Assembly (NCBI GenBank): GCA_964059195.1
Contig: CAXKWD010000002.1
Location: forward strand, 52,478,923-52,542,922
Direction of reading: 5' to 3'
Source: Ectobius pallidus
Taxonomy: Eukaryota; Arthropoda; Insecta; Blattodea; Ectobiidae
DNA length: 64,000 nucleotides
The notes below the pieces were generated by a model. It was not told where the DNA came from. It searched no databases and saw only the letters and a list, made by a program, of their open reading frames with translations. Both the position numbers and the translations under genes were made by a program. This document shows, piece after piece, positions 11,125-20,888 of this stretch (positions within the stretch are counted from its first letter, which is position 1; every line of letters starts with the position of its first letter).

Positions 11125-11892
11125 TGGGTTGCCAGATCAGAAACGTAGAACAGTCGTACCAATATTAAGAACATTGTCCGGGCTTGTAGGCCATGGTCCA
11201 GCCAGCCGCCGACCAAAACGCTTTGCCCGAGACTCCACCGCCACTGAGGATGTCCGCCGCAGTCGCGGACGAAACGTTTGGCACACAAATGTCAACTGGA
11301 CCACGGCCTGCAAGCCCGGACAATGTTCTTAATATTGACTCCGGCCGTGAAAGCTTACAGTGTTTTATAAGTCGTACCAATATCCGAAAATAGTCGTATG
11401 GTAGTTAAAACTGGTACTTTGTGATTTTTCAGTGCAATGAACGTATCGTGTTAATAATAATAATAATAATATATAATAATAATAATAACAGGTATTATGT
11501 ACCTTATATATGCCATGTAATCGTTAGTAAATCACCTTATTTGTAAATGATTAGGCGTGTTTCATTATCTTCCGATGTGGTAAATTTGATTAAATACAAT
11601 AAAATTAAATAAACAGTAGTTACCACAGTGTTGTAATTATTGCAAAAAGGCACAGGACTGCTTTCCAATCATATTGATTTTAGCAACATGTTTACAACAA
11701 AAACCATGAGAAAACAAAAAGCTGGATACATGGATACATATCAAAATTTTAAAATTCGTCAGAAGATTGAAAAAAAATATATATAAAACGCTATGTTAAA
11801 ATAGTCGTACAAATAGGCGTACGACTCATCATTGCGTCGTACAAATTTATGAAATAAGTCATACACCTACAGTCGTAAGTATGGCAACCCTG
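11125..11892 (+). mobile_element. DNA-transposon-like insertion with 9-bp TSD, inside the mariner
   Basis: The 9-mer agttgatcc lies at 11116-11124 and 11893-11901. The ends are 'tgggttgcca' and 'tggcaaccctg', a short inverted pair. It is the second copy of the repeat at 1018-1481 in opposite orientation. It has no transposase and itself contains the hairpin insertion at 11166-11370. An 8- to 9-bp duplication suggests a hAT- or Merlin-like mover; the class is unproven. Confidence 0.7.
11160..11337. mobile_element. Hairpin insertion with 42-bp inverted arms
   Basis: Arms 11160-11201 and 11296-11337 are reverse complements with 2 mismatches in 42. The enclosed spacer is GC-rich. The direct repeat gtcgtaccaatat (11153-11165 and 11371-11383) brackets it, and the undisturbed copy at 1018-1481 has only one such site. 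So 11166-11370 plus one 13-mer is a later insertion. No coding potential beyond mirror-image frames. Confidence 0.75.
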
Positions 11893-11901
11893 AGTTGATC
11901 C

Positions 11902-12053
11902 CACGGTATGACAACTCAAGGAGGTGGGTCGGACTGGTTTCCGCGTGGTGGGGGAACCTGATTCGTGACGGAGCTGCAGTCCTGACCCATGCGTCTTTGT
12001 ACTGCCACAGCCAGTGTTGCTTTGCCGTTGTGCTTGTGTAGAATACTGTCAGC
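11902..12053 (+). promoter_or_regulatory. Presumed 5' leader/promoter of the THAP exon
   Basis: This is a G+C-richer 150-bp stretch between the transposon end and ATG 12054. Core promoter elements were not distinguishable, so the role is inferred from position only. Confidence 0.3.
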
Positions 12054-12365
12054 ATGCCAGGAATGCGATGTGCAGTTGCAATATGCAATAATTCATATTT
12101 TAAAACCAAAACTCGACCAGATGGTGTTTCGTATTTCCGTTTTCCAAAAGACGAACGATTAAGGAAGATTTGGATCGAGAGTTGCAAACGAAAAGACAGT
12201 TTTAACCCGGGGACGTCCTTTATTTGCTCTGATCATTTTAATCAGCAAGACTTTGTTAGGGATTTTCGGATTGAACTTATGTATCCGGGATCCAAGAAAA
12301 AAACAATCAACAAAGATGCCATTCCAGTGTTAAACCTATCACCCAGTGGTAACAAGTGTGACATT
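12054..12365 (+). CDS. Candidate first exon with THAP zinc finger
   Basis: 104 codons from ATG 12054 to the donor GACATT|GTAAGT (12365/12366), phase 0. The C2CH signature is complete: C6, C11, C58 and H61, with the invariant tryptophan (W40), the 'FRFPKD' turn, and a C-terminal 'DAIPVLNL' corresponding to the AVPTxF box. Length and spacing fit a full THAP domain of about 90 residues, a sequence-specific DNA-binding zinc finger of nuclear proteins. Past the donor the frame stops at once (12374), which supports splicing. The phase matches the acceptor of the 20409 exon, giving a predicted 263-aa THAP-BESS-like protein. Alternatively it heads a separate gene with exons outside the window. Confidence 0.85.
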
Positions 12366-12459
12366 GTAAGTTGAAATAAATCATTGATAGTTTGCTTTCG
12401 ACTTACTTTCTAATGATGCAGTTTCAATTGACTTCGAAAGTGGTTAAATAATAGTATAT

Positions 12460-12580
12460 TGCGATACAAGTGCCGTAAGGCATGCATACCGATCGAGGAA
12501 ATAGTTTGAAAAAACGAGGCGCTCGCGCCGAGTTTTTTCAATTTTCCGTGATCCGTTATGCGCTTACGGCACGAGTATTG
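12460..12580. repeat. About 100-bp palindrome in the THAP intron
   Basis: Outer arms 'tgccgtaag' (12471) and 'cttacggca' (12563) enclose partly matching arms. The centre at 12506-12541 is a 36-nt hairpin: nine A/T-rich pairs, a C-G pair, a tandem G-A mismatch, and a GGCGC/GCGCC stem. It starts about 95 bp after the THAP donor. A MITE or fold-back relic is the simplest reading. Confidence 0.65.
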
Positions 12581-13096
12581 CATGCTGTTTTTTGCACGAT
12601 GATTATTTATATCAATTTAATTATATTAATTGTGATATTACCTGAAAATATTATGTATATACATTCTTGAAGATAGATGTTTATTTCAGAAAGTGATTCG
12701 CATTTGTTGTTGTTTATGGGAACCAAATATTTGTGCTGGGGGGCCTTGTCCATAAAGGCTTGTATTATGAGGTGTGGCGTAATATTCATAACAGCACGGA
12801 AACTCTTACCGCACATAGCAACAAGATTGCGTGTGGGAATGTCAACTTACGATCCACGGCAACAATATTCGTAAGTACCACTAATTAGTTAAGTCGTGCA
12901 AAAATAAATAATAATAAAATAAATCCATACCCCCCAAAAAGGGGGCCGGGGATCCACCCCAGGAAAATTTTTAGTCATTAAAGTAATGAAAATAATATTT
13001 TATGCTATTTTGCCACTGAAAAACTAGTTAGCAATTTTTTTCTATACTCTAAGACTTGTTGGCTTACCTGAATGAAGTTAACTATGTCTTATATGA

Positions 13097-13315
13097 TATG
13101 CACCATTGGTAGCACTGATTAGAACAAGGTAACTCGAATCGATTCATGGATGGTTGATTCATAGTATGCCGTGATCTCACAACTGTGAGTGTTTTGTTTT
13201 TATACAACAAAGCACGATAATCCGTTACATTTTATTCATGCAATAGTCTTAATAAATCCAACTCGAGTTGACGAATCTACCGATAAACTTGTCAACTCTC
13301 GTGGGATTACCTATG
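13097..13315 (-). repeat. Dispersed repeat, inverted partner of 2145-2400
   Basis: The reverse complement aligns with 2145-2400 as described there. Here the internal stem is 'acgagagttgac' against 'gtcaactcgagt'. It lies 20 bp left of the large fold-back at 13338. Confidence 0.55.
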
Positions 13316-13337
13316 ATAATAGTAAAAAAGAAAGGCA

Positions 13338-13572
13338 TGTTTAAAAATATATTACAAGTCAGTGGATAAAAGTTAAAATCACCACACAACGTTTCAACTC
13401 TCCCCTGGAGTCTTCCTCAGGTGACTTCTTACACAGTACTGATCATGAAGATTGAGTTTCGTCATGATCAGTACTGTGTAAGAAGTCACCTGAGGAAGAC
13501 TCCAGGGGAGAGTTGAAACGTTGTGTGGTGATTTTAACTTTTATCCACTGACTTGTGATATATTTTTAAACA
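13338..13572. mobile_element. Fold-back element, 111-bp arms, 13-nt loop
   Basis: Left arm 13338-13448 and right arm 13462-13572 are reverse complements with a single mismatch, separated by 13 nt. Such identity means a recent or gene-converted structure. Each arm contains the block 'cacctgaggaagactccagg', ending in 'gagttgaaacg', a hammerhead-like layout. No coding capacity. Confidence 0.9.
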
Positions 13573-16500
13573 CTTCTTTTTATTGGATTTGTATCAGTGG
13601 AAATTTGGGACCGATATGGATGTTTCATTAAGAAAGGCATGGTCTGCTCTCAGTGGTTCAGGAAGTTCACCGATTTATAATCATGCAACTCGTATGAAAT
13701 AAAAACTGAGAATTAAATTCAACTTGAAAAACCTTCGTGGCAAAAAAAGGGAAGCTAGTAAAGTTACGGTAGCCAAATGCAAAGATTCTTCATTGGATGG
13801 TAAGATTCTTACAAAAATTAGAAATGTACTAAAATAAGCATAGCCAGGGGGTAATCTATGTCATCGTAGCCATTATTTTGTCTCATAACTAGAAATGAAA
13901 ATCATGTATCCATGGTCTAGCAACATGTAATAACAGGAATAAGAAAGAAAAAAGAGAAATAAAAAGAAAAAGGTCTCATCGATTCTCAAGTTTGCATTTA
14001 TTTAAAATAACTGTTCTGGACAGGAAATGGATTGTTTTCATGCTCTAAACATACTTTAATATTCTGATTTTGAAAACGTTTTTAATATGACTGTAGGCCT
14101 ATAGGTTAAATATGTATTTGATATACAAAATAATTATTAATATTTAAAATGTCTGTGAATACACACCACCGCACCAGTCTTTATCACGTGTATCAATTAG
14201 TATTTTATAATCTGAATCCTAGAGGTATATTCTTTTAGTTACTATGAATCATACCAAATTCCCAAACTACCAGCACCATAGATGTTCAGACTTTCATAAC
14301 ATTTTGTATGTCGGGAACAAAGTAATGTAGTTAATATCTTGGTATTTCTCACAGTATTTGTCAGTTAATTCTTTATTATTTTCAATTTATATAGTGTCTA
14401 TCTTCTGCCATTTTTCGTAAAGCTTTTTCACATAAATATTTTCTGGAACGTGTCCAGTAGCACCTTACCTGCTACAAAAATAGAAAAGTTTGAACACATT
14501 TTCCAGTCTGGGAAGATGCAACGCCATTTAAAAGGGTGTTAGGATTGACGAACAGCAAACATATTCCAGCTAGAGCAGTGAGACATCTGCTGGTTCTAGT
14601 TTGCTACATTCCTATTGGTAATACAAAAATCTTTTGTTTCGAACACTTCTTGGCTAAAACATTATCTTACACTTGGGATAAAATGCTTTGTGTTTTTGCA
14701 AGATTTTTGCTTTTAGTGCTAAATTTTTCTTTTCTTGGATGACATTTTATTCTCCATGAAAACATTCTAGAAGGGCCCAGTAAACAAGGAACTAAGTGTA
14801 GTAACCTCATATCCTCTATAAAATTAGAAAATCACAAACATATTTTTTTACGATCTTGGAAGATGGAACACGATATGAAAGAACAGTGAGAGCAGACAAC
14901 AAATTTAAAAAAAACAAGAGATGAACGGCAAACACATACCGGCAAGTGCACCAACGCTAGCTATTAGAGAATTTTGGCAGGCTATATCCCTATAGTATGA
15001 GAACCTGTCACTCCCAAAAAAAATAAGTATGGTATTGCTAGCTTTCACGTGAAGTTGCCTCTTTTCTTGGGCATTAATAAAAATGTCTGGTAGGTTCTAC
15101 TGATCTTGTAAGATGATGGATTTTATTGAAAAACATCCGCCTGGTATTCCAGGGACCATACAGGTCCTGAATGAACATAATATACAATTTCAATTGAAAG
15201 TTAATATGGGTACATAGCATAAGAATATAGTTCAAATTGAAAGTTTAAAGTTTAAAAATACCATACAAATGATTATGCAGTATGTTTAGGGAATCTTTCA
15301 GCAAGTTCCAGCACATCTTTTGCACTATATCCTCTGTTATTCCAAGTGCCTTAAGTATATTTATGCTATGCGTAAAAGCTTTTAGATATAAGAACTGAAA
15401 TTAAATCAATTTTTAAAAATATTTCTCAAGTTGATGTATGGGCCTACTAAGACAAGGAACTAAATGTAAATAGATACTGCTTACCTTCAAAGTAGGATTT
15501 GAAATCTAGCTAGCTGACTTCTTGTATCCAGGAGATTATCTGAAAGAGAACACAAGTAATTTTTACTTCTGTGTACACTTTTTGTAGTTCTTGAAGAAAT
15601 CATAATTTCATTTACCCTTGATTGCACATAAGCATAAACAAATTAAGCTTCTTTTAGATAAAAGAAGGCAGTTTGTTTTCTTGGTCACAATTTCATTCAT
15701 TGCTGTACAGTAGATATCTGAAGTAGATATCGAAAGTGTTTCAATTGTTTTTGTATCATTTTCAGTTCCGTGTTTTGTTTTTATTTTCAGCAAATTCTCT
15801 GAAAGCACATACTGATTTGCCCTTCTCACAGAAGGAGATTACCTGATATTAACAACTAATTTTTGTATAGTTTTTTGGTTAACCTCTGAAAAATGTCCAA
15901 GAGGAATTAAATTCATTCTATGATTTAACTCGCGTATGTGAAAGCAATTTTTATTGGAATATGGGGGCTTAAAATTATAGTTTACTAGATATGATAATCT
16001 AAACATACTGTAATAATGTGTTTTGATAAGGTTATATAAAAAACTATTTTTAAATTATCTAAGTTAAATATAAATTTTTATGTAGAAAGCTGCTAACATA
16101 TGCATCAACAGATTGATCTATATACTATCAGCAGGTAAGTTATCCTGACATTTCTAAATGTAATACAGTTCTAAAATTCTCCTTTACAATTTGCTTCACT
16201 ATCTTTGAATTTGTTGCATCTTCTTAAAAATTGTCACTGTTTCTGATGCCTGTGGATAACATTATTTATGAATTAGAAAAAGGGCTTGTAAGTTCATCAT
16301 AATTCTGCTTTCTCTGTATTATACGCTGTGTTTTCATTTAAGCAGTACAGATACCTGAACAGATTCTTGTTAACATGTTACAATCTTCAAAACATATCGG
16401 TAACACCAATTTGAAAACAATGGTACTAACTTAACTGAAGATTGTTATAACATGATAGGGGTTTTTATTTATGTTTATGTCGCTATTGTAGTGCAAAACA

Positions 16501-17344
16501 TTCTTAATGAAATGCACTACAATGATCACATATGTAAATAAACCACAGAATGAAGAGATTTGTGCAACTATCTGTACTGTATAATTTCAGCTGGATTAGA
16601 AATATGATTTAAAAATGTTAATTTATACTTTTAGGTTTCTACAAGCAGCAAACAAGTGATCTTCAAATCTTGGGAATAATCGCAGTGTTTCCTATCTTAC
16701 AGAGGAGGCAGAAGAAATGTACTGGGTTTTCAGTGACGCAGAAAAACACGCATGCTCCCCAACTTTTCTTAATGGTTTTATGCTTTTATATTGAACCTTT
16801 CCATCTGAACCATTTGAATGTCAGTCATTGGCAAAACATTGGCTAAATCTACATGTTAGGTATTAAAACAGTACTTCTAAAAATTAACTTGCATTATGTT
16901 AGTTTATGTAATAAACATCACTTTTGTCAATAATTCGACTTAAGGAAGCAGTTCATATTTGTTTCACCATTCATGTGATGCTGATGATTAAAGTAATAAT
17001 AAAACCCATATATTTTTAAGATTTTCACTACCTGTATAAACATTTAATTAAATTAATGGATTGTGATCATCATTCAGTGAAGTAGCATGCATAACATTTT
17101 GTTAGGTTGAAAATGTTTATTACTACTGTAACAATACAATGAGTATTGAAAAATAAAATCCTTGGATATCCATATAAAATGATGATTGGTTCTTGACCCT
17201 TTAAAGGTGGTTTCAGAAGAGATAAGGTCTGCAAAGAGGAAGAGTTGTATTAAGAGATAATAACAGAACCCTGCTTGCTTGCGGAACAGTCTAGCTGAAT
17301 CCAGAACGCCGACATCTCGAAAATTATATGGGAGCTTAAAGGAA
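13573..17344. other. Long gene-free AT-rich intronic stretch
   Basis: No frame above 75 codons with any domain and no bounded repeat. Imperfect echoes exist between 14510 and 15120 ('gggaagatg', 'cagcaaacatattccagct' against 'ggcaaacacataccggcaag'), suggesting very old internal duplication. It is probably the intron between the THAP exon and the terminal exon. Confidence 0.45.
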
Positions 17345-17545
17345 AAAAATTGATCATGGTATTATAGAGGTAGCATGCTCGCTTGTAGATACAAAGAGTG
17401 GGTTCATACCTGGCTGCGCTCGAAGAATTTTTCAGGAGTCGTCCGAGAAGGACTTTAAGTTAGGGGTAGATTTATGGTACATTAAAGAATTCCATGCGTA
17501 AATTAGAGCCTCTAGACAAAATTCCTTGGTCCTTTGTATCCAAGT
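17345..17545 (+). mobile_element. tRNA-derived SINE (family A)
   Basis: A tRNA-like A box ('gaggtagcatgctcgc') and B box ('gggttcatacct', 17401-17412) are followed by a body ending 'gagcctctagacaaaattcc'. The 3' body recurs at 50920-50990, which supports a SINE family. Confidence 0.55.
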
Positions 17546-17549
17546 AATA

Positions 17550-18875
17550 CAGTCAAACCTCTGTGTAGTGAAGATCGATATAACAATAAACCTGCATGTA
17601 GCGATATTTTTCTTCGGTCCTGGCAAATTTCTTTTCTTAATAATGTTAAATTTCACTCACTACAACGAAGAAGCTATTTTAGAAACACCCTTTTATAACA
17701 ATATTTTTATGCTAAATTCATCTTACAAACCATTAGCGTAGCCCTGTGGATGGGAGTTGGTATCATATTAGTGTTCTTCTCAGCCACCAATATATGTTTT
17801 CTAGAGTCCTGATAACTGTTGGACCTATGTTCCGTAGAAACTACAGAAGAGAAAGCTTGAGTAGGTGGGGGAAAATAGGGGCAGTGAGGGTAAGATCATC
17901 TCTTCCATGTGCAAAAACATTAAATCTACAGTGAGTTCGGTTGCTACTTTAACATGCACATCATGTATAGTTAAAACACCATACGAGCAAATGGCTGTAG
18001 TTTTGTTTTAGCTATGTGGCGAATTTGATGTCTTTTTCTTCCCTCGTCCCACCTTCCATGAGTGAGGAATTTCTGGCTTAAGCGTATGCCTTGGTTCAAA
18101 GCTTTCAGTGTTTCATGGTGTTAAACCACTCTGAATTAATACGTTTAGAAACCACATTATCGCCAGTATTTGGATTTGTGATTCATTATTTTTTGCTTCT
18201 TTGCACGTCTGATTCTTGAATTATCCTATAGATTAGAAAGTATTCTACATGTAGTCTTCCTAATATGCAGTAAATAACAGCCCCTCAATATAACAATAAC
18301 CCCCATATAACGATACAGTCTGCTAGGCCCCAGAAATATTGCTATTGCTATGGCTATTGTTATGGCGTTAAGTTTTTATTTATTTGTATATTGTGATACT
18401 CTACATGAGAATTGTATATTAGAAGGCATAATCTTAACTTTATTAACATTAATTACATTTACAATATAATCATATTCTGTTAATTAGAAATATGTGTAAG
18501 TATTCATATTTATTCATATAGTTTATGACTCTCTACATATCGATACAAATTAGTGTAATGCATCGATTACATATTAATACAGACATGTTTCATACCTTTT
18601 ATAAGTCTATCTCAGAGTTAGCAGCACACACACGGGAAGGGTTGACGGGGTATGTCGTCGTCGTACCTCTTCAATCTTCCTTCGGGCCCAAAGGCCCGAG
18701 TGGCGTGCCCTGCCTGACTCTCCTTGTACATATTCAGAGTCCTATTTATACGAAGATAATGCTGAGATTGCACTCTGTAATTAGGCTGTTGATTCTTCAT
18801 TGTGTTGTCAATTGTTGTCAATGTTACTTAATAGCTTTGCAATCTGTAGTTGCTCCACAACAGGAGGTTTGACTG
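17550..18875. mobile_element. Pogo/Tigger-like element, 1326 bp, TA target site
   Basis: The 12-bp terminal inverted repeat CAGTCAAACCTC (17550-17561) is matched exactly by GAGGTTTGACTG (18864-18875), and both ends abut TA (17548-17549 and 18876-18877). This start and the TA duplication are typical of pogo-type Tc1/mariner elements. Subterminal 'atataacaataa' lies near 17578 and recurs near 18290. No DDE domain was recognised, so it is a non-autonomous copy. Confidence 0.75.
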
Positions 18876-20408
18876 TACTTTAGTTTCCTGCGAGGGTTAT
18901 GGGGGCGATGGCTTACCACATGTCCCTCAGCCTTCTCTCGGAAAATGTGTGTATGAGATTAGTCTAGGTACCGAAACCTCCATTTGGATGCCCTGTGCCC
19001 CCACCAGAGGGGTTGCAGGATGTACACATAAGTACAATACATCAAGGAAAAATCTTAATATGTCAGCCGTATTCCAGCCCTGAAGAAAACAGAAGAACCA
19101 TGTCTGTCAAAACATTGGCCTCCAGACACACAAAAAGGAGACACCTGGACAGCCAAGAAATATACGAGTCCGACCAAAGCTTATGAATGCATATAACCCT
19201 ACTATTTCTTTTGTCTCCATCATAGTCCATTGCAGAATGATTGTTATAATATGTGGGAAATGCTGGTTTCTCAAACACTATGTAGTGATGAATAAAGCTT
19301 TGATGAAATCTGTTGTACTTTTATTTTACAGTGTTTTACTTTTCCTTAAGCATCACAAAGAATAAATTGCTTATACATTGTTTAGTCATTTTACATACAT
19401 ACATTTTAAGGCAAACTCTGTTTAATCTGGACTTCCGGTGTTCCAGACAGGATCCTGTCACTTCTAGTCCAGATTAGCTGGACTCTACTGTAGTATGTTA
19501 TTAACTGTGATTATTATTATATTGCTGTGTTGTATTTTTCAATTTTCCAATTATCTTTAAAAAATCTTTAACAAACAAAATGTGATAATATAATGTTAGT
19601 TTATGGCTGCTTTCTATGCTTTTTATAGATTTGAAAATTTCCACATGGTAATAAATTGTGTTAATGTGTTTTGAGCTATGGAGGGAACTGACATTAAATA
19701 TTGATTCAGTGAGTTTTATCATCTTTCAGCATCAAAATGAACCTATGAGAATTTATCTAAACATCAACAGAACTCTTTAGATTGCTTTTGTAGATTGCAG
19801 GGGCTTGAACAAGATTTTTTTTCGGCAGGGGCTGTAATAAATCTATACTATTATCACACACAATTATATTGAATCTTCACACATTTAAATAACATAACTT
19901 TACAATGATACTCGAAACAAAGTAAGCAGGTTTGTTGATGTGTACGTCCCAGTCACACCTTAATCTAACTAAGGTAAAGGCTTTGAAACTGTTGAGTCAC
20001 ACAACAAAATTAAGTTTTCTTGCTTTCCCACTAATGAAAAAATTTATCAAGCACCGCTCACTTTACCGCTATAATCTACCGAGGGGCATTACTGCCAGCT
20101 TGAGTCGCTTAAGTAGAAATTCAATTTTAGGCTGAATTTTGTATATACTTACATAAAGCATTTCTATTTCACGCATTTCATGATTCAGAATATCCATAAA
20201 CTGTCTACTATGTGTCAAATTAAAATGTCCTTACGTGTAACATATTAGCACGACTTAATATTTCGGGGGGGGGGGGCTGTAGCTCTCTCAGCACCCCTTC
20301 TGAATACATCCCTGGTAAACTGTTATAACTGGCAAACTGATTTGTTATAAGAAATTATAATTTTCAGAAGAGCATGGAAAATTAATTTATGCCTTTTCTT
20401 AGTTTCAG
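18876..20408. other. Rest of the putative intron before the terminal exon
   Basis: It holds a degraded hammerhead-like layout at 19080-19112 ('ctgaaga', a stem ACAG/CUGU, then 'caaaac' in place of 'gaaac'), a poly(G) run at 20266-20278, and possible hAT-like ends near 19799 and 20313. No exon was recognised. Confidence 0.4.
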
Positions 20409-20888
20409 TTTGGTGGAACGGAGAATGAAGAACTTGATGCTGATGACATTGATGAAGGAGAGGAGAAGGTCTTCCCTGAATTCCACTTCGAAAATGCTGA
20501 CCCTCTCTCTCAGTCACAAGAGAATCAACCTTCTACATCATCAGGCATCAGAAGAATTGATGAAGACACAACGTCTCTTCGAGGCAGTGAGGTGACATCA
20601 GAATATGGACATGGTTCGATAGGTGTAACAGCTGAGTATGGTCAGAATTCTGGAGATGGTAAATCCGGAAACAACGAAAACAGTTCTATGTTTGAAGCTG
20701 TAAGTGCTTTGAAAGAGATCTCAAATCAGATGAAGGTATCAAACGAATTCCAGGTTTTTGCCCAACATATTGCTGTTCAGCTTGAACAGCTTCCGATTCA
20801 GGATGCTCTTGAGCTTCAATCAGAAATTCAAAACCTTATCACGGCCAGAAGATTGAAAGTGCTTCAACAACAAAGGTTATCTCAGTAA
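20409..20888 (+). CDS. Terminal exon with acidic region and BESS-like tail
   Basis: The acceptor 'cttttcttagtttcag' precedes 20409, and the frame is open in phase 0 for 159 codons to TAA (20886-20888). The first 45 residues are strongly acidic (ELDADDIDEGEEKVFPEF), the middle is serine/glycine-rich, and residues 115-150 form a helix-rich end (FAQHIAVQLEQLPIQDALEL) resembling the BESS and related protein-protein interaction tails of MADF and other insect nuclear proteins. No in-frame ATG lies near its start, so it needs an upstream exon. The phase matches all four head exons. The stop overlaps a donor-like CA|GTAAGT, so a longer variant cannot be excluded. Confidence 0.75.
   Translation, partial: FGGTENEELDADDIDEGEEKVFPEFHFENADPLSQSQENQPSTSSGIRRIDEDTTSLRGSEVTSEYGHGSIGVTAEYGQNSGDGKSGNNENSSMFEAVSALKEISNQMKVSNEFQVFAQHIAVQLEQLPIQDALELQSEIQNLITARRLKVLQQQRLSQ

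Noticed and set aside
11043..11393. Four overlapping frames on both strands with similar peptides (for example TLSGL.G.GP)
   Set aside because: Mirror-image translation of the 42-bp inverted arms, not genes.
18618..18821. Minus-strand frame with a 'RLKRYDDDIP' phrase resembling LINE tails
   Set aside because: Lies inside the pogo-like element, and the similarity is too short to call.
19799..20313. Possible hAT element ('caggggcttg' ... 'catccctg') in the intron before the terminal exon
   Set aside because: Termini match weakly and the flanking 8-mers agree at only 6 of 8.
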